NCBI RefSeq assembly: GCF_029962835.1
Contig: NC_080577.1
Location: 3,968,001-4,032,000 of the forward strand
Length of the DNA: 64,000 nt
Source: Magnolia sinica
Taxonomy: Eukaryota; Streptophyta; Magnoliopsida; Magnoliales; Magnoliaceae
Reading direction: 5' to 3'
The notes under the pieces were generated by a model, which ran no database searches, was not told where the DNA came from, and worked only from the letters and a program-made list of their open reading frames with translations. Of this stretch, positions 37,261 to 48,556 are shown piece by piece. The position numbers and the translations under genes were made by a program. Position 1 is the first letter of the stretch, and each line of letters opens with the position of its first letter.

Positions 37261-37795
37261 TAGGGGTGTACATCGAGTCAAATCGAGTCAAGCTTGACTC
37301 GGTTCGGCCACTAGCGGACCTCAACTCGAACTCAGCTTGGCTCGGTCCTCGAGCCTGACTGGCTTGCTCGACTCGGTTCGGTCAGCAACTCGGGCCAGTT
37401 CGAACCGAGTTCGCCATTGTGGCATTTTTACAAACACCTGGACTGCACTTTCAAAATCTCAATGTATTTGAGACAACAGCAATGGTTTTACATTTATTTT
37501 ATCAAACACATTCTACGTAACATAAAAATCAAGAAAAAAAGGGTGTTGGTTTCATATACATACCTTCCTTGCCACCGGCCACACTTCTTTGAGTCATTTC
37601 ATCAAACGCTTGGTGAGCAACATTGATATCAAAGTAATTGAATCACCGAACTGGTTCAATCTGAGTCAAGTCGAGCTGGGGCCAGCTCGAACTCAAAAAA
37701 TCAGCTCGAACTCAACTTTGAACTGAGTCAAATCGAGCTTTTTCGAGTCAAGTCAAGCGAGCTGACCGAGCTAGCTCAGTTCATGTACGCCTCTA
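37261..37795. mobile_element. hAT-type MITE, TCGAG-rich family, copy 3
   Basis: A 535-bp element from TAGGGGTGTACATCGAG to CATGTACGCCTCTA. Perfect 8-bp duplication GGTATGAC at 37253-37260 and 37796-37803. The unique core (about 37415-37640) matches the copy at 21857-22452 in reverse complement, including TTTTATCAAACACATTCT and CACCTGGACTGCACTTTCAA. The open frame in the core is shared with the other copy but interrupted and without known domains. Confidence 0.85.
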
Positions 37796-37803
37796 GGTAT
37801 GAC

Positions 37804-37931
37804 CCACATGAGTTCCATATACGGCTGATTTTTGGGATATCCCATAACCTAAGGTGGACCCATCAAACACAGTGTTAATTTTTGACAAACATCACGGTGG
37901 GGCCCACATAGCTTGAACTCATAGTAACATT

Positions 37932-37980
<49 letters not shown>

Positions 37981-39087
37981 ACACTCACCTGCGAACCAGT
38001 TCGTACGTACTACGTACGAACAATTTTGAGAACCCATCATACGTGATGTGGATCCAAAATCTGAACCGTTCATGTGAAGCAGCACCTCGTGAAACCCCCA
38101 AGGACCAAGTTTTACTTTGATCTAAAACTTTGATGGGCCATGAAGAATGAAAACAGTTTCCTCCCTTGATTTGCATTTCTCTTTGCTATGGCCCACCAGA
38201 ATTTTAGATCAGGGTGAAAATTTGTTACAGGGGTTTTCATGGGATTCCGCATCACATGGACCGTTCAGATTAGACAACCATGACACATGTGCAAAGGTGT
38301 GCACGTGCGTAGGTGCGCAGGGGAGCATGACTATATATGTATATATATAGTTGCACCAGATAATAAGATAATAATACTTGTAAGGATTTTGTGCTCTCAT
38401 TGCGGGTCAACTTGAATAAAGGAGAAGAGTGGTGTTACATTGGTCCCTGCAGTGAAACTTTGATCATGACTTTTATGTCAATTTTAAAAGGATGACATTT
38501 CAAGTTTGGTTGTACCAAATATTTCTTGATACGTTGAACAAGGTACGTAGGGATGCGTAATCATCACATTTCATGACTTTCTGTTTTAACCAAATGCACC
38601 CTAATTCTTTAAAAACCTGAATCCAGTGGTGGAGCTTTTTTGGACCGGAATCAGCTACCAGAAAAGGCTGATTTTCGGGTGTTTCAAGGCAACCCCAGAT
38701 GATGAATGGTCCAGATCCCATGGATCTGAGCCAAATTAGCATGTGTGCCCCAAAGGCTCCATCTCGTGGCACAAACAAGGTAGATCACACGGCCAATATC
38801 AATCTAGGTTCCACTTGATGCGAACATGATTTTTAAGCATAATCTGTTAGTGTGAGCACTAAAGCAATGAAGATCTGGGCCGTTCATCAGTATGCCTCCA
38901 CCATGATCATACCCTGAGATTTGTGTTAAATCCGGACCTTCTGTCCTTGTGTGGACACTTGATCTGCAGGTCGGACTGACTTTTTGGCCAGAGCATGTTC
39001 GTGGTTGGCAGCACCCAATGAACAATCTTGATCTTGCTAAATTAATCTTATCCCACGTCAATGTAACACCATATTACCAGTAAAGCA
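37804..39087. other. Intergenic, no gene
   Basis: Contains a (CA)n microsatellite and MITE-like words around 37890-37915 and 38030-38280. No supported frame. Confidence 0.45.
37934..37976. repeat. (CA)n microsatellite
   Basis: Pure AC/CA dinucleotide run of about 43 bp. Confidence 0.95.
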
Positions 39088-39201
39088 TGGCATTAATCTT
39101 ATCCCACGTCAACAGAGACAATCCCTGCCATGGATAATAATTATGTTGTTTTGAATCTCATCCAACCTAATCCCTTCTAATCGCACCACCCAAACACGCC
39201 C
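39088..39201. mobile_element. End fragment of a Tourist-like MITE
   Basis: Reads ATGGCATTAATCTTATCCCA and later CACCCAAACACGCCC, then TAA. This matches the right-hand end of the Tourist-like family, so two members abut here, sharing the TAA between them. Confidence 0.5.
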
Positions 39202-39204
39202 TAA

Positions 39205-39807
39205 GGGCCTGTTTGGCCGGACCGATCCCACGGTATTAGGTGGGATGGTATTCAAAAAAACATCATTATTACCCATGGCAGGGACTGCTCCTGTAACCAT
39301 GGGATAAGCTTAATTCCCATTTTTGTCTGCAATGCGGTTGTACATTGAAAGGATATACCCACCATCATTTGAAATTATTTACAATAACACACATATGTTA
39401 CATCTAAACTGTTCATTTGTTTTGTAACCTCATTTTATGGAATGGACTTAAAAATGAAGCAGATCCAAAACTTATGTGGCCCTAAAGAAGTTTTCAACGG
39501 TAAATATTCAATCCCCATTGCTTTCTATGGTGGGGTCCACTTGAGCTTTAGATCTACCTGGATTTTTGGCCCATGCTCTAAAATAATCTCAAAAAATGGG
39601 TAGACGGTGTGGATATAGCCCACACATCATGGTGGGACCTACACAACTTGCTAACATTGAGTGATATTAGCACAGGACCCGATACGATTCCATCTAGCCT
39701 ACTTCCAAGCTTTTCCACTCTTCCCAAACATGGAGTGGAATTGGCACAGGACCTGATGCAATTCCATCCCACCAAAGCCCATCTAATCCAGCCGGCCAAA
39801 CAGGCCC
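39205..39807. mobile_element. Tourist-like (PIF/Harbinger) MITE with TAA duplication
   Basis: A 603-bp element with perfect 16-bp terminal inverted repeats GGGCCTGTTTGGCCGG and CCGGCCAAACAGGCCC. The trinucleotide TAA flanks it at 39202-39204 and 39808-39810. Both terminus and TSD are classic for Tourist-like elements. The interior includes part of the CACCGTCCAT-type repeat (39440-39650). A half copy lies at about 17120-17341. Confidence 0.8.
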
Positions 39808-39810
39808 TAA

Positions 39811-40691
39811 ACCAAACACCCCTTCCAATCTCAAAGAGGACTCAGTCCCAGTTGACTCAGATCAGCCAGAAAATGGGTACATTCATACAATAGACCGGTC
39901 CCATTCAACACTTGATAAGTAAAAATTTCTTTGCTGCAGGAAAAGTCTTTTTAACTTTTTTCCTTTTTAGTTCAGAGATACTATGAATACAGTAAAATAA
40001 TATTTATAAAGGTAAGACAACCAAAAACTAAATCCAAACCACACACACAGACGTCTCTACCATTTCAACAAACAAGCTGAAGACGTTTTACTTTTTTAAA
40101 ATAATGTCCTTATATATTTCCTTTCAAAAAAGACAACTGTAATGAGAATCCATAAATCTTTTAAAAGGCAAAACAATCTTAGCATTCAAGCAAGCCTGCT
40201 TAAACAAACACCATTAATGAAAAACAAATGAATGATCTTCTCCCATTATTATTTGCTTCTAAAAAAATTTCTTGGCCTGATACTTCATTGCTCAATGCTA
40301 GGTATCAAAACCATATTACCCTACATGGGCTTTTATATAACAAAACTCTGTTTTTTTTTTCCTGTGGCAGAAAAAAGATCCCAGACCATCCGAATCCCAC
40401 TTCCCTACACATGTGGCACTTGTGTTTAATTCCAGTTCGTTCATCAGGTGGGCCCAACTTTGTATGTGCCATGGACTGAAAATCAGGCCAGTTGGTTCAT
40501 CTATATGTGAATCACAACTTGATTCTTTTTAGCCATCCTTTAAAAAAGAAACACCTTCAAAAGGAGTTGGCATGATTTTTTGGGCCGCATGATACTTGCA
40601 GTTCAACACATCAAATGAACGAATTAGATCTTATACATATGCCACATTAGCATCATAGGAGAGTAGTGTCCAAGTGGGCCATTTCATCTCT
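39811..40691. other. Intergenic and 3' flank of the DUF1442 gene
   Basis: No gene. A few GGTGGGCCCAACTTTG-type words sit near 40430-40460. The part next to 40691 should hold the 3' UTR of the minus-strand DUF1442 gene. Confidence 0.45.
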
Positions 40692-43600
40692 CTAAATGAA
40701 CCTAGGCACCCTAAAGATGTGCTCCTCCCCACTAACCTCATCAACCTTCACAATCCAATTGCTCTTGCGTGGGGTCCTCACTCTTTCCACACCAGCTTTC
40801 CTCTCCCTTTTTCCAAACTCATCACTCTTTCCTATCATGGTCACTTCCATACCCTTCCCTATGGGATGCTTCATTGATCTAACGGCTCCCATCATCCCAC
40901 TCATATGGCCACCTAGACCTTTTCTCCCTCCCACTAGATTGTTGGCCACCACCACAGACCTCCTCGGATTAACATCCAACAGCTGAAGCAATGCCGAGTA
41001 GTTATGGGTCTTGCAGTCGACGAGGGAGAAGTCGATGTTCTTGTACTCTAGCAATAGCTCGAGCGGGTCACCCACCTTGAATTCGACAATGTCCTTGAGG
41101 CCTGAGTCCTTGATAGACTGCTTCAATTCTGGTAGTGCCTGCGCTTCTGGGACAATGCAGACAAGCCGACCGCCCGTTTGGCGGGCCGCAACCGCCAGGG
41201 CTATTGTCATTTTGGAGACGCCAAATGAGACTTCCACAATGAGCTGCGCGCACATGCCAGCCGCTAGGGCTGAAATGAACTCGTTGGTCGCCGGCTCGGC
41301 AGATTTGAATGAATTGTGATGGCGTTCATAGTCGAATTTGCACTGCATGGATAAGGGAAAGATAAACATTGTTAATGCATTCTACTCATTTGATAATTTT
41401 TTAATGAACTGAAAAGAAGAAGGAAATCGATTCTCTTCTTAGCTTATTGTTACTATTAACCTTTTGACATTTCTATTAAAAATAATTCTCGTGACCAATT
41501 AAAAAATGCTTTTATAATTCTTATTACAAGACTTTTAGATCATATATTTTATTTATTTTCTTAACCACTCTTGTGAAAGAAAAAAAAATCATTTAAAAAA
41601 ACTACTATATATAGATTTTCATTATCAAAATAATCAGGTTACCATTAACCTTTTAACATTTCTATTGAAAACAACTTCATAACTAATAAAAGATCACTTC
41701 ATCAATTTTAATTTCAAAATTTTTTATTATTGGTTTTTCATTTCTATTTTTCACATTAACCAATCCACAAATCCAATCTTAAATCATAGAAATTTGTTGC
41801 AAGTCCTGTAGAGTAAAGAAGGATGTTGCGTGAACAAGGAATTTCACTTGCACTTATTGGTATTAAAATCATTTGATCTTGATTGGTTAGTAGTGATAAT
41901 CATGGGTGCGGCCTACAATTAAAAAAAGGTCAGTTGTGGGGCCCACCGGCATAACAAGTGGTGGTCCTAACATTGGACACGTGTCGGGTATCAACATCAT
42001 TCAGGTGTAACAATCCCTTGATTAGGAAATTCAATGAAGTGATTAGACGATGTGGATATGGTCCTGGCAGTAGAACTTTAAATGGTCAGTTGGACCACTC
42101 AACCCGTCATGGATGGACGTGGATTGTCTGCAGACCCAGCCACTAGGAATATCCCTAGTGACCCAACGCCGTGGGGCCCACGTTGATGTATGTGCCCACA
42201 AAAATGAGGTAGATCCAAAGCTCAAGTGAACCACACCAAAGGGAAGAGTGGGGATGATGCCTTGTAACCTTTGTAGGGCCCACCATGGTGTTTAGTTGTT
42301 ATCCAACATGCTCAAAAGGTCACACATATGTCGATGAAGGGAAAACACAAATATCTGCTTGATCCAAAGCTTCCGTGGCCCCTTAGAAATTTTCAGTCGT
42401 AGGCGCTCAATCCCAAGTGTTTTCTATGGTGTTGTCCACTCGAGCTTTGGATCTGTCTCATTTTTGAAATCATGCATTAAAATGATTTGGTAAAATGAAT
42501 GGACGGAGCGGATATAACACATACATCATGGTGGGCCCCACAGATACCGGTTCACAATGCATTCCACTATTCATGGATCTGGTTCAGGCCAAAACATGAG
42601 AGCCATAAATGAGTCGGGTTGACTACTACCCGACTAGCCAACCTTACAATGGAACATAGGTCTCACATCCATGTGATCCAAAAAAAAAAAACACAGGATT
42701 GTAAGAATTCTAACCGTCCAATAGATGATCAGCAAAACAACGGTTAGGAGACAGAAATACAGCTATGGTCCACATTCAACCCATTCTATTAAATATTTTG
42801 CACTTGGTTGAATTTGGACCATTGTAATATCTTTGATGTTGCTATCTATTTCAGGGTTATATATTTTAAGGGTTAGAATCTCCGTCTCCTTTGTTGCATG
42901 ACCATCAATCTATATAAACAGTAGGCCCCATGATGAAGATCACCTAGCACAAAAAGCAGGCTGATTCACTTATCAAGTGGTCCACACTATGGAAATAAAA
43001 GGATGCCCGATGGCCTGACTCAATATATAGGTGTAGTCCATTAAATGAGATGATCCACCAGATTTTTAGGGCAGTGGCCTTTGCTAACTATAGAAATTAA
43101 AAAATAAATAAATAAAAGGCTGATTTAAAACTTAGGTGGGCCATAAGACAAGAAACAATAAAATCATGCCTAGGACTTATCATTTCACATGGTATGGATG
43201 CTTTGTAATAGCCTGATTTTTTGTGGGTCCCGTCTTCCTAGTGGGCCACATTTAACAAATGAATTAAGTGGCATATACAACATGGTCAGCTCACAGAAAG
43301 TGAGAAAGGTTTATTGGTTGGGCATGCCCTCCTAACTATTCCTTATAGTGTGACCCACTTGAGTTTCTGTTCGGACTGACTTTTGGCCCCATCGCTTGTA
43401 GCGAATGATTGAGGCGGATATTATGCACGGTGAGTATCAAATCAGGTTGATTTTGTTACAAGTTGATCGGTCAGAGCTGAACATTAGGTTGAGTGGAATC
43501 AAGTCGCGTATTTGAGTTATGGATTAGGACATGGCTATTTCTAGCTTTACCCTAGAAAGTAGTATTCTAAAATTAAGAGTCTTCCTTAAATACAATTAAA

Positions 43601-45254
43601 AATCCTAATTCCATTAGACAATAGGTACTTCATATCTTGTATTGGAAAACTAGCATTATTGGTAAGGACTTTTCTGATTTACCAATGTGCAAATTAAGGA
43701 TTTGTGTAATGATTATAAGTTACTTAACATCGGCTACATTTGACCATTAATTCTCACGTTTGGTTTATCCACGGTAAAATTATAATGATGATAGTTTTAT
43801 ATTATTTTGATATGAAATCATTACTAAAATATGCCATTACAGTTGCTTGATTAAAATTTTTCAAAAAGTGTAATAATTATAAATTCTTTTACTTTATTTT
43901 CTGAATACATGTGCATTTGTCCAATAATTCTTCCATTTGATTTGGCTGTGGCAAAATCACAATGATGACACAATTCCTTTTATTTACAAGAAATTTCAGC
44001 AAATCAATTCAAATTAAAGATTTATTTGAATGTAAAAGAAAAAAAATAAAAGAAACGAGAAAATAGATTACTATTTTTATAATGACTATATTGTAATTGT
44101 TAGATAACAAGTGACATATTTGATTTTAAAAGAAACAATCATTTTCTAAATACTATAGTTAAATTCTCATGCACTAAATATGAATAACTTTTGCAAGAGC
44201 TTCATTTAGATTTCATGCTATCTAAACAAATCTTCTAAAACAGAATATATGATCATCCGTGCTCATGGTACATCTTGAGAAATTACCACAGGATCATCGT
44301 GACAATTTTCTTCTCATTGCTTTGTTTTTATTTCCACCATTCAAACAGGCTCTAACAGATCATTTGGATACCTATAAAATTCTTAAGTCATAAAGATATT
44401 ATTGGTAATCAAATTGCAGAGGCTAAATACATTATAACTAAAAAGATATTATATATAATAGTTGATACACACTCGTGCTATGTGGGGCCCACCATAATAT
44501 ATAAGTACATCCAATCTATCCATCATGTGCTTCCCTTGATGCTCACCTATAGTGTCTTGATTGTCAAATAGATCATATTAGAGGGAAGGATGGGCTGTCA
44601 ACCATTAAAATCTTTCATATTGCATTTAGGGCCTAATACAGTGGGTGGAGGTCATCCAATTTATCTAGCATGTGCATGTTTTAATGCTCTTCTAAGACAA
44701 AAAACAATCAAAATCGTTTTTATATAATTTCTTAATTTTGATAGGATTTATCGTCCCAAGCCCTATGGTACCAACATCTATTTTATACATTGTCAAACAC
44801 TTCATAAGTTAGCCAAACACATAACTTATTTATATATAAACAAGTTATCACTTAAATCCTGAATGGAATAGCATGTAAATAATTTACACTCGAAACTTTT
44901 TTTTCAGGCATCAAGTGCTTATAACTTATAACTTCACTATCTTCCAAATGACCATGTAATGATTATTTTGCATAATCTACTTTTATCTAAATAGTTGTAG
45001 ATCAAGGAATCCAAATTCATTTATCTAAATTGTGTGCATTCAGTGATTAGAAAAACAAAAAACAAAAAAACAAAAAATATTGAAATCCCAATTCGAGTTA
45101 CATATCTTCCATTTTATGCTAAATTCTAGTTATTATAATAAAATTTTCGAAAGAAAATATTTCTCCAGAGAGAGAGAAGAAGAAGAAGAAAGGGCTGTAC
45201 CAGTTTCAGTGTATCGAGATAAGCATTGGCGGCTGATTTTGGTGACCATGCCAT
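40692..45254 (-). CDS. DUF1442 family protein (Rossmann/methyltransferase-like)
   Basis: Two coding exons on the minus strand: 45254-45201 (18 codons, beginning MAWSPKSAANAYLDTLKL) and 41342-40692. The donor GTACAG and a pyrimidine-rich acceptor TTATCCATGCAG give a phase-0 junction and 234 codons. An in-frame TGA lies 12 bases upstream of the ATG, fixing the start. Exon 1 supplies the WSP...AYLDTL motif expected at the N terminus of this plant family. Exon 2 carries EFISALAAG (39-47), a glycine-containing strand ARQTGGRLVCIVPE (71-84), VGDPLELL (108-115) and the IDFSLVDCK segment (121-129). The fold resembles SAM-dependent methyltransferases, but no activity is established for DUF1442 proteins and no substrate can be read from the sequence. 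The C terminus is basic (KRERKAGVERVR). The intron is 3858 bp. Confidence 0.92.
42160..42545. mobile_element. MITE, GTGGGCCCACC family, in the DUF1442 intron
   Basis: Runs from CGTGGGGCCCACGTTGATG to ATCATGGTGGGCCCCACAG with the usual interior: CAAGTGAACCACACCAAAGG, TGCTCAAAAGGTCACAC, TTGATCCAAAGCTTCCGTGG, and ATGAATGGACGGAGCGG. The left arm is shortened, and no target duplication was resolved. Confidence 0.6.
42880..43430. mobile_element. Second GGGCCCACC-family repeat in the DUF1442 intron
   Basis: Contains AGGCCCCATGATGAAGATCA, TCAAGTGGTCCACACTATGG, TTAGGTGGGCCATAAGACAA and GTGACCCACTTGAGTTTC in a loosely palindromic order. No terminal repeats or duplication seen. Confidence 0.35.
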
Positions 45255-45399
45255 TCCAAGAATTCAAAAAGAGACTCCCAAAGATGCCCTTCTTCTATCC
45301 TTCTCTTGAATTCTCAATCCAAAACCTCGAAAAACAAGGAAAGCTTCTCGTTCGTTCGTTCCCTTGCTTAAGGAGAGAGAAGGAATTTTTTTCTTTCTT

Positions 45400-45408
45400 T
45401 TTTTATAA
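45400..45408 (-). promoter_or_regulatory. Putative TATA box of the DUF1442 gene
   Basis: A TTTTATAAA element about 150 bases upstream of the ATG on the gene strand, within a T/A-rich stretch, followed by CT-rich leader sequence. The element is symmetric enough to be read on either strand; transcription start is inferred. Confidence 0.35.
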
Positions 45409-45419
45409 AAAAGGACGAA

Positions 45420-46210
45420 AGACGTTTGTTTCTGTCCTTTGGTTACGGGGTTTTGAAATGTAATTTTGGTTTGGGTTTGTTAGAGAGAGAGAGAAATGAG
45501 AGGTTCGAGATGGCACGTGTGCCGAAAAATGGGGAACGGATCGATCCCCTCGCCGATACTTCCGTTTGGACTTACGAGTTACGATTATGGAGGAATTATA
45601 TGATACGTGGTCTGCATTTTCTGCATGGTATGCACCCATTTCCAGTCTCGACAAGTGGGGCCCATGGTTCGGTAATCAAGACCGTTGATTTGTTTTCTTT
45701 TATGCCACAGAGGATGGGCTACGCCTCATATTTTTAGTCTTAAATTTGAAGAGAAATACACCGATGGTCCACATTCAACTGAAACAAAGACCGATTATTG
45801 ACCTTTGAGGTTTCAAATCTTGGAGATGCTTGTGGCCCACCTAAGATTGGAAATGGCTTGAGTTTTGGTGTGTCCCTGTATGCTAGTGGGTGGTTTGGAT
45901 GACATGTAAACAACGCGGTGGAACTGTAACCATATGGTGGGCGTCCCCCAGTGTCCCTCATTGCTCCATCTGGTGTGGCCCACTTAATGTCACTCAAACA
46001 TCACGGTGGGCCCCACAGCTTAGTAATTACCGTGCTCTGATCATTCATTGTCATAGGGTGCTGGGAATTATAACACAGACCAAATAGTGGGACCCACTGT
46101 CGATTGGTCACGACCATTAAAAAAGATTGATTAGATAGTCGTAGCAAGAAATTTACATCTCGAACATTGGGCTATAAGCCATCTCTAGTGGGCCCCAGTG
46201 TTTGGGCCGT
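45420..46210. other. Intergenic, upstream of DUF1442
   Basis: Eroded GGGCCCAC-type words at 45650-46010 and 46085-46200. Short open frames on both strands carry no domain. Confidence 0.45.
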
Positions 46211-46219
46211 TCTGATTTT

Positions 46220-46777
46220 GGACGCGGATTAGCTACTGACATGTTGAGTAGCGAGACTCCCACTGAAGTGACGTCACCAAGTTCTGAGGGTCCCATCATG
46301 ATTATGTGTTGTATCCACACCGTCCATCCATTTGGAGAGATCGTTTTAGGCCATGATCCAAAGAATGAGGCAGATCTAAAGCTATAGTGGACCCCACCAG
46401 AGAATACAGTGGAGAGAGTGACGCCCAGCGTTGAAATCTTTCTAAGGTCCACTGTGATGTTTATTTGAGATCCAACCTGTTCATAAGTTAACATGGACAT
46501 TAAAGAAGGTAAAAAACAAATATCATCTTGATCGAAAATTTTTGTGGCCCTTAGAAGTTTTTAATGGTGGGCGTCACTCTCTCCACTGTTTTCTGTGGTG
46601 GGGTCCACTATAGCTTTAGATTTGCCTCATTCTTTGGATCGTGGCCTAAAATGATCTCTCCAAATGGATGGACGGTGTGGATACAAAACATACATCATGG
46701 TGGGACCCACAGAACTTTGTGACGTCACTTCAGTACCGAGCCTCGCTACTCAACCTGTCAGTAGCTAATCCGCGTCA
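46220..46777. mobile_element. Mutator-like near-palindromic MITE, best full copy
   Basis: A 558-bp element that is almost one long inverted repeat. Left arm GGACGCGGATTAGCTACTGA, then GAGTAGCGAGACTC and TGAAGTGACGTCAC; the right arm carries the same words in reverse complement. Flanked by TCTGATTTT (46211-46219) and TCTGATTTG (46778-46786), a 9-bp duplication with one mismatch. It contains the complete interior vocabulary: CACCGTCCATCCATTTGG, GGTCCACTGTGATGTTTATT and TAATGGTGGGCGTCACTC. It lies between the DUF1442 and BOBBER1-like genes. No coding capacity; it could fold into a hairpin of over 200 bp. Confidence 0.85.
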
Positions 46778-46786
46778 TCTGATTTG

Positions 46787-48556
46787 AGGTGCATGCCTAA
46801 TGACACGAATCTCATCATTTTATTTTAGAAAGGTACGAAGTAGCTTCTCACGAGGAGAGATTTGAAGAGACGATCCTCGAGATCAGGTCCATTCATCAGT
46901 GGGAACCCACCACGCGTGATAGTGTCAGTACTACATTCTTCTATGAATCTCAACTTAAACGGAGGAGTGTGATTTTGGTTTTTTATTTTATTTTATTTAC
47001 AGTTATTTTAACTTGTTTGCGCCCAAGCCCAAAATCAGGCCCGTCCATGCATGAAGAAAGCGTGCAATAAACCATTCTCTCAAGCTGTTGGATCTGCTGA
47101 ACGAATGTAGAGAGTTTTCCTCGCAGCTCTGATATCCCAAATTTCTTCACGATTGGAATCATCTGAATTTGGATGTCTGGTATATCATTTTCCCTGCCTG
47201 TTTGCATGTAGAAGGCTAGGATTGTCCCATGGGGAGATATTTGTTATCCATGGAAGAGCCTATCAGATTAGATTAATGGCTAGGATAGCTGAACTATATG
47301 TCCTGCTTGATCAGATTCAGCAATTCATTTACAGGATGACATAAGCCTCGTCAGTTTAATAGTTACACACGAGGGTAGGTGACACGTGCAAGAATCGGAT
47401 CCCAGCGAAGGTAACACAAATGAAGCTATAATCACCTGTAAGCCACACGCCAAAAAAGTCTAAACCCCTCTGGTTTGGATTTTATTGGAGTAACCTAACC
47501 CGTGAGTCTGTATCAAATGACGAAAATACCCTCACACGAGTTCGTTTTGCCCAAATGGGGGGGCGCACAACATGTATAAATGGCATCCAACACGTCCATC
47601 AAGGTCCCTCAAATAAGTCTTGGAGAGGCCGAAAATAAAATAAAATAAAATCATTTATGAAGAAACAATAAAAGGTGGGCCACCAGATAGTCGGATCAGC
47701 CTGATTTTTTGTGTGCCCCATTTCCATAGAATGACTAAACTGAACAGGTTGGATGAAATACACGGCCCCCAGTAGGCATGCGCCTGTGCAACGAGTTGCA
47801 GAGTGAGATTGAAGCAAAACAGTCAACTGATCAACGACGACCCGTTAGTCAAGGTACGTATGTCACAGTACATACCTGTCCATGAACAATATGAACACAT
47901 ACATCTGTATTGGACTTGAAACAGCCTAAAGGGCAATACAACCCAGTATCGGTGGTGAAACAATACAGTGATTTAAAAACCCCATGTTAATGGACAGCAG
48001 GGGGAATCTGCAACATTCTTAAGTAAAAGATAGGTGAGGTACTTGCAGTAATCCCAAAAGACCTGGAGGCAGGTGTTTACAAATTATCCATTAACGCCCA
48101 CAAACACAGGCTCTGCTATGGTAAGGTGGTGATGACGATCGTAACAGTAAGACCCACACACATACTCCAGCCGACGGAAGCGATGTGGTACAGCAGTGTA
48201 TTGTATCATTTCCCAAAAAAAGTGACATTACATGCCACTACACTACGCTGATGGTATAGGGAATGCTGTACTATATCATCTCTGTTGATGGTCAAAGGAA
48301 TACTCTACCCAAATAATAACAGCCAAACCCACTCACGAAGAATAAAATGATAATAACATAAACAAGCTCAAAATTTCTCTAACCTAAATATATAATTCAA
48401 GTTTGTTGTAATTACATGCAGTAAATGGAAAAGAAAAATCAAGAGAAAAGGGTCTAGCCAAGAAAAAGCATAACAAAGGACTCGACAAATTCCAAAGCTT
48501 TCATTCCATCCCTCCATCCATACCACTAGAGATGAGAGAAGCATGAGTGCCATAAC
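46787..48556. other. Intergenic and 3' flank of the BOBBER1-like gene
   Basis: No gene called. A minus-strand frame at 46983-47207 looks protein-like in composition but matches no family I know and lacks splice partners. MITE-like words occur at 47670-47770. The stretch next to 48556 should hold the BOBBER1-like 3' UTR. Confidence 0.45.

Noticed and set aside
37417-37626. Open frame shared with the minus strand at about 22109-22300
   Set aside because: It lies in the core of two copies of the same hAT MITE; the shared coding look is due to shared ancestry of the repeat, and the frames differ by stops and shifts.
46983-47207. Minus-strand frame with protein-like composition (ISELRGKLSTFVQQIQQLERM)
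   Set aside because: No family recognised, no convincing splice partners or start context, and it overlaps an unrelated plus-strand frame. Left as unexplained rather than called.
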